Source of the DNA: Henricia sp. BOLD:AAB3569
Taxonomy: Eukaryota; Echinodermata; Asteroidea; Spinulosida; Echinasteridae
Length of the DNA stretch: 64,000 bases
Assembly (NCBI GenBank): GCA_037783545.1
Contig: JBBELK010000443.1
Span: 110,794 to 174,793, forward strand
Direction: 5' to 3'
A model generated the notes under the pieces. It made no database searches. It saw only the letters and a program-made list of their open reading frames with translations, and was not told where the DNA came from. Below are positions 24,209-36,329 of the stretch, piece after piece. The position numbers and the translations under genes are program-made. Each line of letters begins with the position of its first letter. Position 1 is the first letter of the stretch.

Positions 24209-26143
24209 GTGTGTCCCAAATGCCGGCAAATTTGGAAATCAAGGAATTTTCCAACCAACTTCAAATTTTGAATGCTCCAAACTGTATATATTCCGCACTT
24301 GTCATGCAAAATTGACAGATTTTCGCTGGGAAATGACGGAGAAATTTCAGAGTTTAGGGAAAACGGAGCTCGGCTGCGTGGTTATTCCCCTAACCGTGGC
24401 TGTTGGGACACCCTGCGCATGCGCCGCGCTGGTGTACATTTGTACGGCCGTTGACTCACCCCAGATTGTGACGGGAATTAGGTCAAAGTGTGTCCCAAAT
24501 GCCGGCAAATTTGGAAATCAAGGAATTGTCCAACCAACTTCAAATTTTGCATGCTCCAAACTGTATATATTCCGCACTTGTCATGCAAATTTGACAGATT
24601 TTCGCTGGGAAATTACGGAGAAATTTCAGAGTTTAGGGAAAACGGAGCTCGGGTGCGTGGTTATTCCCCTAACCGTGGCTGTTGGGACACCCTGCGCATG
24701 CGCCGCGCTGGTGTACATTTGTACGGCCGTTGACTCACCCCAGATTGTGACGGGAATTAGGTCAAAGTGTGTCCCAAATGCCGGCAAATTTGGAAATCAA
24801 GGAATTTTCCAACCAACTTCAAATTTTGAATGCTCCAAACTGTATATATTCCGCACTTGTCATGCAAAATTGACAGATTTTCGCTGGGAAATGACGGAGA
24901 AATTTCAGAGTTTAGGGAAAACGGAGATCGGCTGCGTGGTTATTCCCCTAACCGTGGCTGTTGGGACACCCTGCGCATGCGCCGCGCTGGTGTACATTTG
25001 TACGGCCGTTGACTCACCCCAGATTGTGACGGGAATTAGGTCAAAGTGTGTCCCAAATGCCGGCAAATTTGGAAATCAAGGAATTTTCCAACCAACTTCA
25101 AATTTTGCATGCTCCAAACTATATATATTCCGCACTTGTCATGCAAAATTGACAGATTTTCGCTGGGAAATGACGGAGAAATTTCAGAGTTTAGGGAAAA
25201 CGGAGCTCGGCTGCGTGGTTATTCCCCTAACCGTGGCTGTTGGGACACCCTGCGCCGCGCTGGTGTACATTTGTACGGCCGTTGACTCACCCCAGATTGT
25301 GACGGGAATTAGGTCAAAGTGTGTCCCAAATGCCGGCAAATTTGGAAATCAAGGAATTGTCCAACCAACTTCAAATTTTGCATGCTCCAAACTGTATATA
25401 TTCCGCACTTGTCATGCAAAATTGACAGATTTTCGCTGGGAAATTACGGAGAAATTTCAGAGTTTAGGGAAAACGGAGCTCGGCTGCGTGGTTATTCCCC
25501 TAACCGTGGCTGTTGGGACACCCTGCGCCGCGCTGGTGTACATTTGTACGGCCGTTGACTCACCCCAGATTGTGACGGGAATTAGGTCAAAGTGTGTCCC
25601 AAATGCCGGCAAATTTGGAAATCAAGGAATTTTCCAACCAACTTCAAATTTTGCATGCTCCAAACTGTATATATTCCGCACTTGTCATGCAAAATTGACA
25701 GATTTTCGCTAGGAAATGACGGAGAAATTTCAGAGTTTAGGGAAAACGGAGCTCGGCTGCGTGGTTATTCCCCTAACCGTGGCTGTTGGGACACCCTGCG
25801 CCGCGCTGGTGTACATTTGTACGGCCGTTGACTCACCCCAGATTGTGACGGGAATTAGGTCAAAGTGTGTCCCAAATGCCGGCAAATTTGGAAATCAAGG
25901 TATTTTCCAACCAACTTCAAATTTTGCATGCTCCAAACTGTATATATTCCGCACTTGTCATGCAAAATTGACAGATTTTCACTTGGAAATGACGGAGAAA
26001 TTTCAGAGTTTAGGGAAAACGGAGCTCGGCTGCGTGGTTATTCCCCTAACCGTGGCTGTTGGGACACCCTGCGCATGCGCCGCGCTGGTGTACATTTGTA
26101 CGGCCGTTGACTCACCCCAGATTGTGACGGGAATTAGGTCAAA
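24209..26143. repeat. HOR domain C, unit 7 (7-mer lacking type 2, 1935 bp)
   Basis: The order is types [1], [3], [4], [5], [6], [7], [8]; only the T138G monomer is absent. Unit 2 has the same length but lost a different monomer, which shows that two independent deletions can give the same 1935-bp period. Confidence 0.9.
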
Positions 26144-28351
26144 GTGTGTCCCAAATGCCGGCAAATTTGGAAATCAAGGAATTTTCCAACCAACTTCAAA
26201 TTTTGAATGCTCCAAACTGTATATATTCCGCACTTGTCATGCAAAATTGACAGATTTTCGCTGGGAAATGACGGAGAAATTTCAGAGTTTAGGGAAAACG
26301 GAGATCGGCTGCGTGGTTATTCCCCTAACCGTGGCTGTTGGGACACCCTGCGCATGCGCCGCGCTGGTGTACATTTGTACGGCCGTTGACTCACCCCAGA
26401 TTGTGACGGGAATTAGGTCAAAGTGTGTCCCAAATGCCGGCAAATTTGGAAATCAAGGAATTTTCCAACCAACTTCAAATTTTGCATGCTCCAAACTATA
26501 TATATTCCGCACTTGTCATGCAAAATTGACAGATTTTCGCTGGGAAATGACGGAGAAATTTCAGAGTTTAGGGAAAACGGAGCTCGGCTGCGTGGTTATT
26601 CCCCTAACCGTGGCTGTTGGGACACCCTGCGCCGCGCTGGTGTACATTTGTACGGCCGTTGACTCACCCCAGATTGTGACGGGAATTAGGTCAAAGTGTG
26701 TCCCAAATGCCGGCAAATTTGGAAATCAAGGAATTGTCCAACCAACTTCAAATTTTGCATGCTCCAAACTGTATATATTCCGCACTTGTCATGCAAAATT
26801 GACAGATTTTCGCTGGGAAATTACGGAGAAATTTCAGAGTTTAGGGAAAACGGAGCTCGGGTGCGTGGTTATTCCCCTAACCGTGGCTGTTGGGACACCC
26901 TGCGCATGCGCCGCGCTGGTGTACATTTGTACGGCCGTTGACTCACCCCAGATTGTGACGGGAATTAGGTCAAAGTGTGTCCCAAATGCCGGCAAATTTG
27001 GAAATCAAGGAATTTTCCAACCAACTTCAAATTTTGAATGCTCCAAACTGTATATATTCCGCACTTGTCATGCAAAATTGACAGATTTTCGCTGGGAAAT
27101 GACGGAGAAATTTCAGAGTTTAGGGAAAACGGAGATCGGCTGCGTGGTTATTCCCCTAACCGTGGCTGTTGGGACACCCTGCGCATGCGCCGCGCTGGTG
27201 TACATTTGTACGGCCGTTGACTCACCCCAGATTGTGACGGGAATTAGGTCAAAGTGTGTCCCAAATGCCGGCAAATTTGGAAATCAAGGAATTTTCCAAC
27301 CAACTTCAAATTTTGCATGCTCCAAACTATATATATTCCGCACTTGTCATGCAAAATTGACAGATTTTCGCTGGGAAATGACGGAGAAATTTCAGAGTTT
27401 AGGGAAAACGGAGCTCGGCTGCGTGGTTATTCCCCTAACCGTGGCTGTTGGGACACCCTGCGCCGCGCTGGTGTACATTTGTACGGCCGTTGACTCACCC
27501 CAGATTGTGACGGGAATTAGGTCAAAGTGTGTCCCAAATGCCGGCAAATTTGGAAATCAAGGAATTGTCCAACCAACTTCAAATTTTGCATGCTCCAAAC
27601 TGTATATATTCCGCACTTGTCATGCAAAATTGACAGATTTTCGCTGGGAAATTACGGAGAAATTTCAGAGTTTAGGGAAAACGGAGCTCGGCTGCGTGGT
27701 TATTCCCCTAACCGTGGCTGTTGGGACACCCTGCGCCGCGCTGGTGTACATTTGTACGGCCGTTGACTCACCCCAGATTGTGACGGGAATTAGGTCAAAG
27801 TGTGTCCCAAATGCCGGCAAATTTGGAAATCAAGGAATTTTCCAACCAACTTCAAATTTTGCATGCTCCAAACTGTATATATTCCGCACTTGTCATGCAA
27901 AATTGACAGATTTTCGCTAGGAAATGACGGAGAAATTTCAGAGTTTAGGGAAAACGGAGCTCGGCTGCGTGGTTATTCCCCTAACCGTGGCTGTTGGGAC
28001 ACCCTGCGCCGCGCTGGTGTACATTTGTACGGCCGTTGACTCACCCCAGATTGTGACGGGAATTAGGTCAAAGTGTGTCCCAAATGCCGGCAAATTTGGA
28101 AATCAAGGTATTTTCCAACCAACTTCAAATTTTGCATGCTCCAAACTGTATATATTCCGCACTTGTCATGCAAAATTGACAGATTTTCACTTGGAAATGA
28201 CGGAGAAATTTCAGAGTTTAGGGAAAACGGAGCTCGGCTGCGTGGTTATTCCCCTAACCGTGGCTGTTGGGACACCCTGCGCATGCGCCGCGCTGGTGTA
28301 CATTTGTACGGCCGTTGACTCACCCCAGATTGTGACGGGAATTAGGTCAAA
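26144..28351. repeat. HOR domain C, unit 8 (3+5 composite, 2208 bp)
   Basis: The order is type [4], type [5], then a hybrid at 26696 (T41G+G127T with C166G and L length: left part type [6], right part type [3]), followed by [4], [5], [6], [7], [8]. The length equals the full eight-mer although the content differs, so period length alone would misclassify it. Confidence 0.9.
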
Positions 28352-29728
28352 GTGTGTCCCAAATGCCGGCAAATTTGGAAATCAAGGAATTTTCCAACCA
28401 ACTTCAAATTTTGAATGCTCCAAACTGTATATATTCCGCACTTGTCATGCAAAATTGACAGATTTTCGCTGGGAAATGACGGAGAAATTTCAGAGTTTAG
28501 GGAAAACGGAGATCGGCTGCGTGGTTATTCCCCTAACCGTGGCTGTTGGGACACCCTGCGCATGCGCCGCGCTGGTGTACATTTGTACGGCCGTTGACTC
28601 ACCCCAGATTGTGACGGGAATTAGGTCAAAGTGTGTCCCAAATGCCGGCAAATTTGGAAATCAAGGAATTTTCCAACCAACTTCAAATTTTGCATGCTCC
28701 AAACTATATATATTCCGCACTTGTCATGCAAAATTGACAGATTTTCGCTGGGAAATGACGGAGAAATTTCAGAGTTTAGGGAAAACGGAGCTCGGCTGCG
28801 TGGTTATTCCCCTAACCGTGGCTGTTGGGACACCCTGCGCCGCGCTGGTGTACATTTGTACGGCCGTTGACTCACCCCAGATTGTGACGGGAATTAGGTC
28901 AAAGTGTGTCCCAAATGCCGGCAAATTTGGAAATCAAGGAATTGTCCAACCAACTTCAAATTTTGCATGCTCCAAACTGTATATATTCCGCACTTGTCAT
29001 GCAAAATTGACAGATTTTCGCTGGGAAATTACGGAGAAATTTCAGAGTTTAGGGAAAACGGAGCTCGGCTGCGTGGTTATTCCCCTAACCGTGGCTGTTG
29101 GGACACCCTGCGCCGCGCTGGTGTACATTTGTACGGCCGTTGACTCACCCCAGATTGTGACGGGAATTAGGTCAAAGTGTGTCCCAAATGCCGGCAAATT
29201 TGGAAATCAAGGAATTTTCCAACCAACTTCAAATTTTGCATGCTCCAAACTGTATATATTCCGCACTTGTCATGCAAAATTGACAGATTTTCGCTGGGAA
29301 ATGACGGAGAAATTTCAGAGTTTAGGGAAAACGGAGCTCGGCTGCGTGGTTATTCCCCTAACCGTGGCTGTTGGGACACCCTGCGCCGCGCTGGTGTACA
29401 TTTGTACGGCCGTTGACTCACCCCAGATTGTGACGGGAATTAGGTCAAAGTGTGTCCCAAATGCCGGCAAATTTGGAAATCAAGGTATTTTCCAACCAAC
29501 TTCAAATTTTGCATGCTCCAAACTGTATATATTCCGCACTTGTCATGCAAAATTGACAGATTTTCACTTGGAAATGACGGAGAAATTTCAGAGTTTAGGG
29601 AAAACGGAGCTCGGCTGCGTGGTTATTCCCCTAACCGTGGCTGTTGGGACACCCTGCGCATGCGCCGCGCTGGTGTACATTTGTACGGCCGTTGACTCAC
29701 CCCAGATTGTGACGGGAATTAGGTCAAA
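28352..29728. repeat. HOR domain C, unit 9 (5-mer, 1377 bp), right boundary
   Basis: Types [4], [5], [6], [7] without TAG, and [8]. After the type [8] monomer at 29450 the order switches to T61G+C116A S, which is the start of the right copy of duplication B. The type [8] monomer is shared by both descriptions. Confidence 0.9.
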
Positions 29729-32700
29729 GTGTGTCCCAAATGCCGGCAAATTTGGAAATCAAGGAATTTTCCAACCAACTTCAAATTTGGCATGCTCCAA
29801 ACTGTATATATTCCGCACTTGTCATGCAAAATTGACAGATTTTAGCTGGGAAATGACGGAGAAATTTCAGAGTTTAGGGAAAACGGAGCTCGGCTGCGTG
29901 GTTATTCCCCTAACCGTGGCTGTTGGGACACCCTGCGCCGCGCTGGTGTACATTTGTACGGCCGTTGACTCACCCCAGATTGTGACGGGAATTAGGTCAA
30001 AGTGTGTCCCAAATGCCGGCAAATTTGGAAATCAAGGAATTTTCCAACCAACTTCAAATTTTGCATGCTCCAAACTGTATATATTCCGCACTTGTCATGC
30101 AAAATTGACAGATTTTCGCTGGGAAATGACGGAGAAATTTCAGAGTTTAGGGAAAACGGAGCTCGGCTGCGTGGTTATTCCCCTAACCGTGGCTGTTGGG
30201 ACACCCTGCGCCGCGCTGGTGTACATTTGTACGGCCGTTGACTCACCCCAGATTGTGACGGGAATTAGGTCAAAGTGTGTCCCAAATGCCGGCAAATTTG
30301 GAAATCAAGGAATTTTCCAACCAACTTCAAATTTTGCATGCTCCAAACTGTATATATTCCGCACTTGTCATGCAAAATTGACAGATTTTCGCTGGGAAAT
30401 GACGGAGAAATTTCAGAGTTTAGGGAAAACGGAGCTCGGCTGCGTGGTTATTCCCCTAACCGTGGCTGTTGGGACACCCTGCGCCGCGCTGGTGTACATT
30501 TGTACGGCCGTTGACTCACCCCAGATTGTGACGGGAATTAGGTCAAAGTGTGTCCCAAATGCCGGCAAATTTGGAAATCAAGGAATTTTCCAACCAACTT
30601 CAAATTTTGCATGCTCCAAACTGTATATATTCCGCACTTGTCATGCAAAATTGACAGATTTTAGCTGGGAAATGACGGAGAAATTTCAGAGTTTAGGGAA
30701 AACGGAGCTCGGCTGCGTGGTTATTCCCCTAACCGTGGCTGTTGGGACACCCTGCGCATGCGCCGCGCTGGTGTACATTTGTACGGCCGTTGACTCACCC
30801 CAGATTGTGACGGGAATTAGGTCAAAGTGTGTCCCAAATGCCGGCAAATTTGGAAATCAAGGAATTTTCCAACCAACTTCAAATTTTGAATGCTCCAAAC
30901 TGTATATATTCCGCACTTGTCATGCAAAATTGACAGATTTTCGCTGGGAAATGACGGAGAAATTTCAGAGTTTAGGGAAAACGGAGCTCGGCTGCGTGGT
31001 TATTCCCCTAACCGTGGCTGTTGGGACACCCTGCGCATGCGCCGCGCTGGTGTACATTTGTACGGCCGTTGACTCACCCCAGATTGTGACGGGAATTCGG
31101 TCAAAGTGTGTCCCAAATGCCGGCAAATTTGGAAACCAAGGAATTTTCCAACCAACTTCAAAATGTTGCATGCTCCAAACTGTATATATTCCGCACTTGT
31201 CATGCAAAATTGACAGATTTTCGTTGGGAAATGACGGAGAAATTTCAGAGTTTAGGGAAAACGGAGCTCGGCTGCGTGGTTATTCCCCTAACCGTGGCTG
31301 TTGGGACACCCTGCGCCGCGCTGGTGTACATTTGTACGGCCGTTGACTCACCCCAGATTGTGACGGGAATTAGGTCAAAGTGTGTCCCAAATGCCGGCAA
31401 ATTTGGAAATCAAGGAATTTTCCAACCAACTTCAAATTTTGCATGCTCCAAACTGTATATATTCCGCACTTGTCATGCAAAATTGACAGATTTTCGCTGG
31501 GAAATGACGGAGAAATTTCAGAGTTTAGGGAAAACGGAGCTCGGCTGCGTGGTTATTCCCCTAACCGTGGCTGTTGGGACACCCTGCGCCGCGCTGGTGT
31601 ACATTTGTACGGCCGTTGACTCACCCCAGATTGTGACGGGAATTAGGTCAAAGTGTGTCCCAAATGCCGGCAAATTTGGAAATCAAGGAATTTTCAAACC
31701 AACTTCAAATTTTGCATGCTCCAAACTGTATATATTCCGCACTTGTCATGCAAAATTGACAGATTTTAGCTGGGAAATGACGGAGAAATTTCAGAGTTTA
31801 GGGAAAACGGAGCTCGGCTGCGTGGTTATTCCCCTAACCGTGGCTGTTGGGACACCCTGCGCATGCGCCGCGCTGGTGTACATTTGTACGGCCGTTGACT
31901 CACCCCAGATTGTGACGGGAATTAGGTCAAAGTGTGTCCCAAATGCCGGCAAATTTGGAAATCAAGGAATTTTCCAACCAACTTCAAATTTTGAATGCTC
32001 CAAACTGTATATATTCCGCACTTGTCATGCAAAATTGACAGATTTTCGCTGGGAAATGACGGAGAAATTTCAGAGTTTAGGGAAAACGGAGCTCGGCTGC
32101 GTGGTTATTCCCCTAACCGTGGCTGTTGGGACACCCTGCGCATGCGCCGCGCTGGTGTACATTTGTACGGCCGTTGACTCACCCCAGATTGTGACGGGAA
32201 TTAGGTCAAAGTGTGTCCCAAATGCCGGCAAATTTGGAAATCAAGGAATTTTCCAACCAACTTAAAATTTTGCATGCTCCAAACTGTATATATTCCGCAC
32301 TTGTCATGCAAAATTGACAGATTTTCGCTGGGAAATGACGGAGAAATTTCAGAGTTTAGGGAAAACGGAGCTCGGCTGCGTGGTTATTCCCCTAACCGTG
32401 GCTGTTGGGACACCCTGCGCCGCGCTGGTGTACATTTGTACGGCCGTTGACTCACCCCAGATTGTGACGGGAATTAGGTCAAAGTGTGTCCCAAATGCCG
32501 GCAAATTTGGAAATCAAGGAATTGTCCAACCAACTTCAAATTTTGCATGCTCCAAACTGTATATATTCCGCACTTGTCATGCAAAATTGACAGATTTTCG
32601 CTGGGAAATGACGGAGAAATTTCAGAGTTTAGGGAAAACGGAGCTCGGCTGCGTGGTTATTCCCCTAACCGTGGCTGTTGGGACACCCTGCGCCGCGCTG

Positions 32701-33854
32701 GTGTACATTTGTACGGCCGTTGACTCACCCCAGATTGTGACGGGAATTAGGTCAAAGTGTGTCCCAAATGCCGGCAAATTTGAAAATCAAGGAATTTTCC
32801 AACCAACTTCAAATTTTGCATGCTCCAAACTGTATATATTCCGCACTTGTCATGCAAAATTGACAGATTTTCGCTGGGAAATGACGGAGAAATTTCAGAG
32901 TTTAGGGAAAACGGAGCTCGGCTGCGTGGTTATTCCCCTAACCGTGGCTGTTGGGACACCCTGCGCCGCGCTGGTGTACATTTGTACGGCCGTTGACTCA
33001 CCCCAGATTGTGACGGGAATTAGGTCAAAGTGTGTCCCAAATGCCGGCAAATTTGGAAATCAAGGAATTTTCCAACCAACTTCAAATTTTGCATGCTCTA
33101 AACTGTATATATTCCGCACTTGTCATGCAAAATTGACAGATTTTCGCTTGGAAATGACGGAGAAATTTCAGAGTTTAGGGAAAACGGAGCTCGGCTGCGT
33201 GGTTATTCCCCTAACCGTGGCTGTTGGGACACCCTGCGCATGCGCCGCCCTGGTGTACATTTGTACGGCCGTTGACCCACCCCAGATTGTGACGGGAATT
33301 AGGTCAAAGTGTGTCCCAAATGCCGGCAAATTTGGAAATCAAGGAATTTTCCAACCAACTTCAAATTTGGCATGCTCCAAACTGTATATATTCCGCACTT
33401 GTCATGCAAAATTGACAGATTTTAGCTGGGAAATGACGGAGAAATTTCAGAGTTTAGGGAAAACGGAGCTCGGCTGCGTGGTTATTCCCCTAACCGTGGC
33501 TGTTGGGACACCCTGCGCCGCGCTGGTGTACATTTGTACGGCCGTTGACTCACCCCAGATTGTGACGGGAATTAGGTCAAAGTGTGTCCCAAATGCCGGC
33601 AAATTTGGAAATCAAGGAATTTTCCAACCAACTTCAAATTTTGCATGCTCCAAACTGTATATATTCCGCACTTGTCATGCAAAATTGACAGATTTTAGCT
33701 GGGAAATGACGGAGAAATTTCAGAGTTTAGGGAAAACGGAGCTCGGCTGCGTGGTTATTCCCCTAACCGTGGCTGTTGGGGCACCCTGCGCCGCGCTGGT
33801 GTACATTTGTACGGCCGTTGACTCACCCCAGATTGTGACGGGAATTAGGTCAAA
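29450..33854. repeat. Segmental duplication B, right copy
   Basis: The order runs A37T+G117A+G120T L, T61G+C116A S, S, S, C116A L, C63A L (30827), a divergent monomer (31106), S, C116A L with a private ttttcaaacc (31653), C63A L (31932), C54A S (32211), T41G S (32484), G27A S (32757), C70T+G120T L (33030), T61G+C116A S (33309) and C116A S with ggggcaccc (33582). The T41G monomer is the fusion of two monomers of the left copy. The rare combination of C54A, G27A and C70T in the same order shows common descent. Confidence 0.88.
31106..31379. repeat. Divergent monomer with first 1-base indel of the window
   Basis: A cluster of private changes surrounds and fills this copy: gggaattcgg at 31091-31100 (an EcoRI-type GAATTC), ggaaaccaag near 31131, a rearranged acttcaaaatgttgcatg with one extra base near 31160, and ttttcgttggg near 31210. 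All monomers to its left are exactly 273 or 279 bp. It is 274 bp by insertion, with an S-type GC patch, so it is not an M copy. Confidence 0.88.
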
Positions 33855-35225
33855 GTGTGTCCCAAATGCCGGCAAATTTGGAAATCAAGGAATTTTCCAA
33901 CCAACTTCAAATTTTGCATGCTCCAAACTGTATATATTCCGCACTTGTCATGCAAAATTGACAGATTTTCGCTGGGAAATGACGGAGAAATTTCAGAGTT
34001 TAGGGAAAACGGAGCTCGGCTGCGTGGTTATTCCCCTAACCGTGGCTGTTGGGACACCCTGCGCCGCGCTGGTGTACATTTGTACGGCCGTTGACTCACC
34101 CCAGATTGTGACGGGAATTAGGTCAAAGTGTGTCCCAAATGCCGGCAAATTTGGAAATCAAGGAATTTTCCAACCAACTTCAAATTTTGCATGCTCCAAA
34201 CTGTATATATTCCGCACTTGTCATGCAAAATTGACAGATTTTCGCTGGGAAATGACGGAGAAATTTCAGAGTTTAGGGAAAACGGAGCTCGGCTGCGTGG
34301 TTATTCCCCTAACCGTGGCTGTTGGGACACCCTGCGCATGCGCCGCGCTGGTGTACATTTGTACGGCCGTTGACTCACCCCAGATTGTGACGGGAATTAA
34401 GTCAAATTGTGTCCCAAATGCCGGCAAATTTGGAAATCAAGGAATTTTCCAACCAACTTCAAATTTTGCATGCTCCAAACTGTATATATTCCGCACTTGT
34501 CATGCAAAATTGACAGATTTTCGCTGGGAAATGACGGAGAAATTTCAGAGTTTAGGGAAAACGGAGCTCGGCTGCGTGGTTATTCCCCTAACCGTGGCTG
34601 TTGGGACACCGTGCGCCGCGCTGGTGTACATTTGTACGGCCGTTGACTCACCCCAGATTGTGACGGGAATTAGGTCAAAGTGTGTCCCAAATGCCGGCAA
34701 AATTGGAAATCAAGGAATTTTCCAACCAACTTCAAATTTTGCATGCTCCAAACTGTATATATTCCGCACTTGTCATGCAAAATTGACAGATTTTCGCTGG
34801 GAAATGACGGAGAAATTTCAGAGTTTAGGGAAAACGGAGCTCGGCTGCGTGGTTATTCCCCTAACCGTGGCTGTTGGGACACCCTGCGCCGCGCTGGTGT
34901 ACATTTGTACGGCCGTTGACTCACCCCAGATTGTGACGGGAATTAGGTCAAAGTGTGTCCCAAATGCCGGCAAAATTGGAAATCAAGGAATTTTCCAACC
35001 AACTTCAAATTTTGCATGCTCCAAACTGTATATATTCCGCACTTGTCATGCAAAATTGACAGATTTTCGCTGGGAAATGACGGAGAAATTTCAGAGTTTA
35101 GGGAAAACGGAGCTCGGCTGCGTGGTTATTCCCCTAACCGTGGCTGTTGGGACACCCTGCGCCGCGCTGGTGTACATTTGTACGGCCGTTGACTCACCCC
35201 AGATTGTGACGGGAATTAGGTCAAA

Positions 35226-35504
35226 GTGTGTCCCAAATGCCGGCAAATTTGGAAATCAAGGAATTTTCCAACCAACTTCAAATTTTGCATGCTCCAAACT
35301 GTATATATTCCGCACTTGTCATGCAAAATTGACAGATTTTCGCTGGGAAATGACGGAGAAATTTCAGAGTTTAGGGAAAACGGAGCTCGGCTGCGTGGTT
35401 ATTCCCCTAACCGTGGCTGTTGGGACACCCTGCGCATGCGCCGCGCTGGTGTACATTTGTACGGCCGTTGACTCACCCCAGATTGTGACGGGAATTAGGT
35501 CAAA
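35226..35504. repeat. Reference L monomer (279 bp)
   Basis: This is a consensus-like L copy. It equals S except that the GC patch is six bases longer and contains the palindrome TGCGCATGCGC followed by CGCGC. About 88 copies in the window are L. Adjacent L pairs and S pairs are arranged by the higher-order structure, not in simple alternation. Confidence 0.95.
35431..35442. promoter_or_regulatory. NRF-1-type palindrome in L monomer (example)
   Basis: TGCGCATGCGCC matches YGCGCAYGCGCR on its first 11 bases, and the reverse strand reads GGCGCATGCGCA, which fits except for the first base. It recurs at monomer bases 206-217 in nearly all L copies, and as TGCGCATGCGCT in M copies. S copies lack it. 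NRF-1 is a metazoan factor that binds unmethylated sites of this type. Binding here is inference only. Confidence 0.5.
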
Positions 35505-36329
35505 TTGTGTCCCAAATGCCGGCAAATTTGGAAATCAAGGAATTTTCCAACCAACTTCAAATTTTGCATGCTCCAAACTGTATATATTCCGCACTTGTCA
35601 TGCAAAATTGACAGATTTTCGCTGGGAAATGACGGAGAAATTTCAGAGTTTAGGGAAAACGGAGCTCGGCTGCCTGGTTATTCCCCTAACCGTGGCTGTT
35701 GGGACACCCTGCGCCGCGCTGGTGTACATTTGTACGGCCGTTGACTTACCCCAGATTGTGACGGGAATTAGGTCAAAGTGTGTCCCAAATGCCGGCAAAT
35801 TTGGAAATCAAGGAATTTTCCAACCAACTTCAAATTTTGCATGCTCCAAACTGTATATATTCCGCACTTGTCATGCAAAATTGACAGATTTTCGCTGGGA
35901 AATGACGGAGAAATTTCAGAGTTTAGGGAAAACGGAGCTCGGCTGCGTGGTTATTCCCCTAACCGTGGCTGTTGGGACACCCTGCGCATGCGCCGCGCTG
36001 TTGTACATTTGTACGGCCGTTGACTCACCCCAGATTGTGACGGGAATTAGGTCAAAGTGTGTCCCAAATGCCGGCAAATTTGGAAATCAAGGAATTTTCC
36101 AACCAACTTCAAATTGTGCATGCTCCAAACTGTATATATTCCGCACTTGTCATGCAAAATTGACAGATTTTCGCTGGGAAATGACGGAGAAATTTCAGAG
36201 TTTAGGGAAAACGGAGCTCGGCTGCGTGGTTATTCCCCTAACCGTGGCTGTTGGGACACCCTGCGCCGCGCTGGTGTACATTTGTACGGCCGTTGACTCA
36301 CCCCAGATTGTGACGGGAATTAGGTCAAA

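Larger units (their letters stand above)
13727..29728. repeat. Higher-order repeat domain C
   Basis: This domain holds 58 monomers, only S and L, organised as repeats of an eight-monomer theme: [1] C63A L, [2] T138G S, [3] T41G+A103T+G127T+C166G L, [4] C63A+C161A L, [5] G76A S, [6] T41G+G127T S, [7] G120A S (cgctagg), [8] A37T+G117A+G120T L. A full unit is 2208 bp. Units of 8, 7, 5 and 4 monomers follow each other, so the domain records recent expansion and contraction. Few private substitutions separate units, and no 1-base indel occurs. The single monomer at 13727-13999 is a type [6] copy leading into the first unit. Confidence 0.92.
34128..35504. repeat. Domain D duplicated block, copy 1
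   Basis: The order is L, G1T S, T23A S, T23A S, L. The same order occurs at 36330-37713 with an offset of 2,202 bp before and 2,208 bp after the G1T monomer, which is S here and L in the other copy. An eight-monomer spacing is implied. Confidence 0.85.
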
